From an uncultured Lachnospiraceae bacterium (lineage in GTDB: Bacteria; Bacillota; Clostridia; Lachnospirales; Lachnospiraceae), in NCBI GenBank assembly GCA_900313435.1, contig OMRF01000243.1:1-5462 (forward strand): DNA of 5,462 nt. Reading direction: 5' to 3'. This document shows, one piece after another, positions 5,456 to 5,462 of this stretch. Made by a program: the position numbers and the translations under genes. The notes beneath the pieces were generated by a model, which had not been told where the DNA came from, did not search any database, and saw nothing but the letters and a program-made list of their open reading frames with translations. Position 1 is the stretch's first letter. Each line of letters starts with the position of its first letter.

Positions 5456-5462
5456 TAAAATA

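Overview
The window looks like a piece of a Gram-positive Clostridia chromosome, most plausibly Lachnospiraceae (Butyrivibrio/Roseburia-like). This rests on recognition and not on a search: a long-form (two-domain) hibernation promoting factor, a neopullulanase-type GH13 enzyme of the kind common in gut Clostridia, a YvyF-like zinc-ribbon/HTH protein, purine-rich Shine-Dalgarno sites and moderate GC content.

Layout. (1) Positions 2-3435, + strand: a two-gene unit. A GH13 glucan hydrolase, whose 5' end lies outside the window, overlaps by 4 bases (ATGA) the start of a lipase/DUF2974-like serine hydrolase. (2) Positions 3436-3490: a 55-base convergent gap with no recognisable terminator. (3) Positions 3491-4637, - strand: a two-gene unit read right to left. 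A FabG/YmfI-type short-chain dehydrogenase is followed 10 bases later by a small zinc-ribbon + helix-turn-helix protein. (4) Positions 4638-4751: a 114-base divergent intergenic region. It holds an extended -10 promoter for hpf, a possible 8-codon leader ORF with its own Shine-Dalgarno, and the hpf ribosome binding site. (5) Positions 4752-5321, + strand: hpf, long form, 189 aa. (6) Positions 5322-5462: a 3' region with a strong 12-bp hairpin containing two G-U pairs, then a good intrinsic terminator.

How the genes relate. The GH13 enzyme cleaves alpha-glucans or malto-oligosaccharides. The coupled hydrolase has no visible signal peptide, so it is probably cytoplasmic; its substrate is unknown. 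hpf appears to be a single-gene transcription unit for ribosome dimerisation and hibernation. The divergent SDR/zinc-ribbon pair may also touch translation if the SDR is the EF-P 5-aminopentanone reductase, but that is inference. No mobile element, CRISPR array, tRNA or rRNA was seen. I see no clear new multi-gene system. The least explained items are the hpf leader ORF, the hpf 3' hairpin, the coupled GH13/serine-hydrolase pair, and a coding-like out-of-frame tail at the end of the zinc-ribbon gene.
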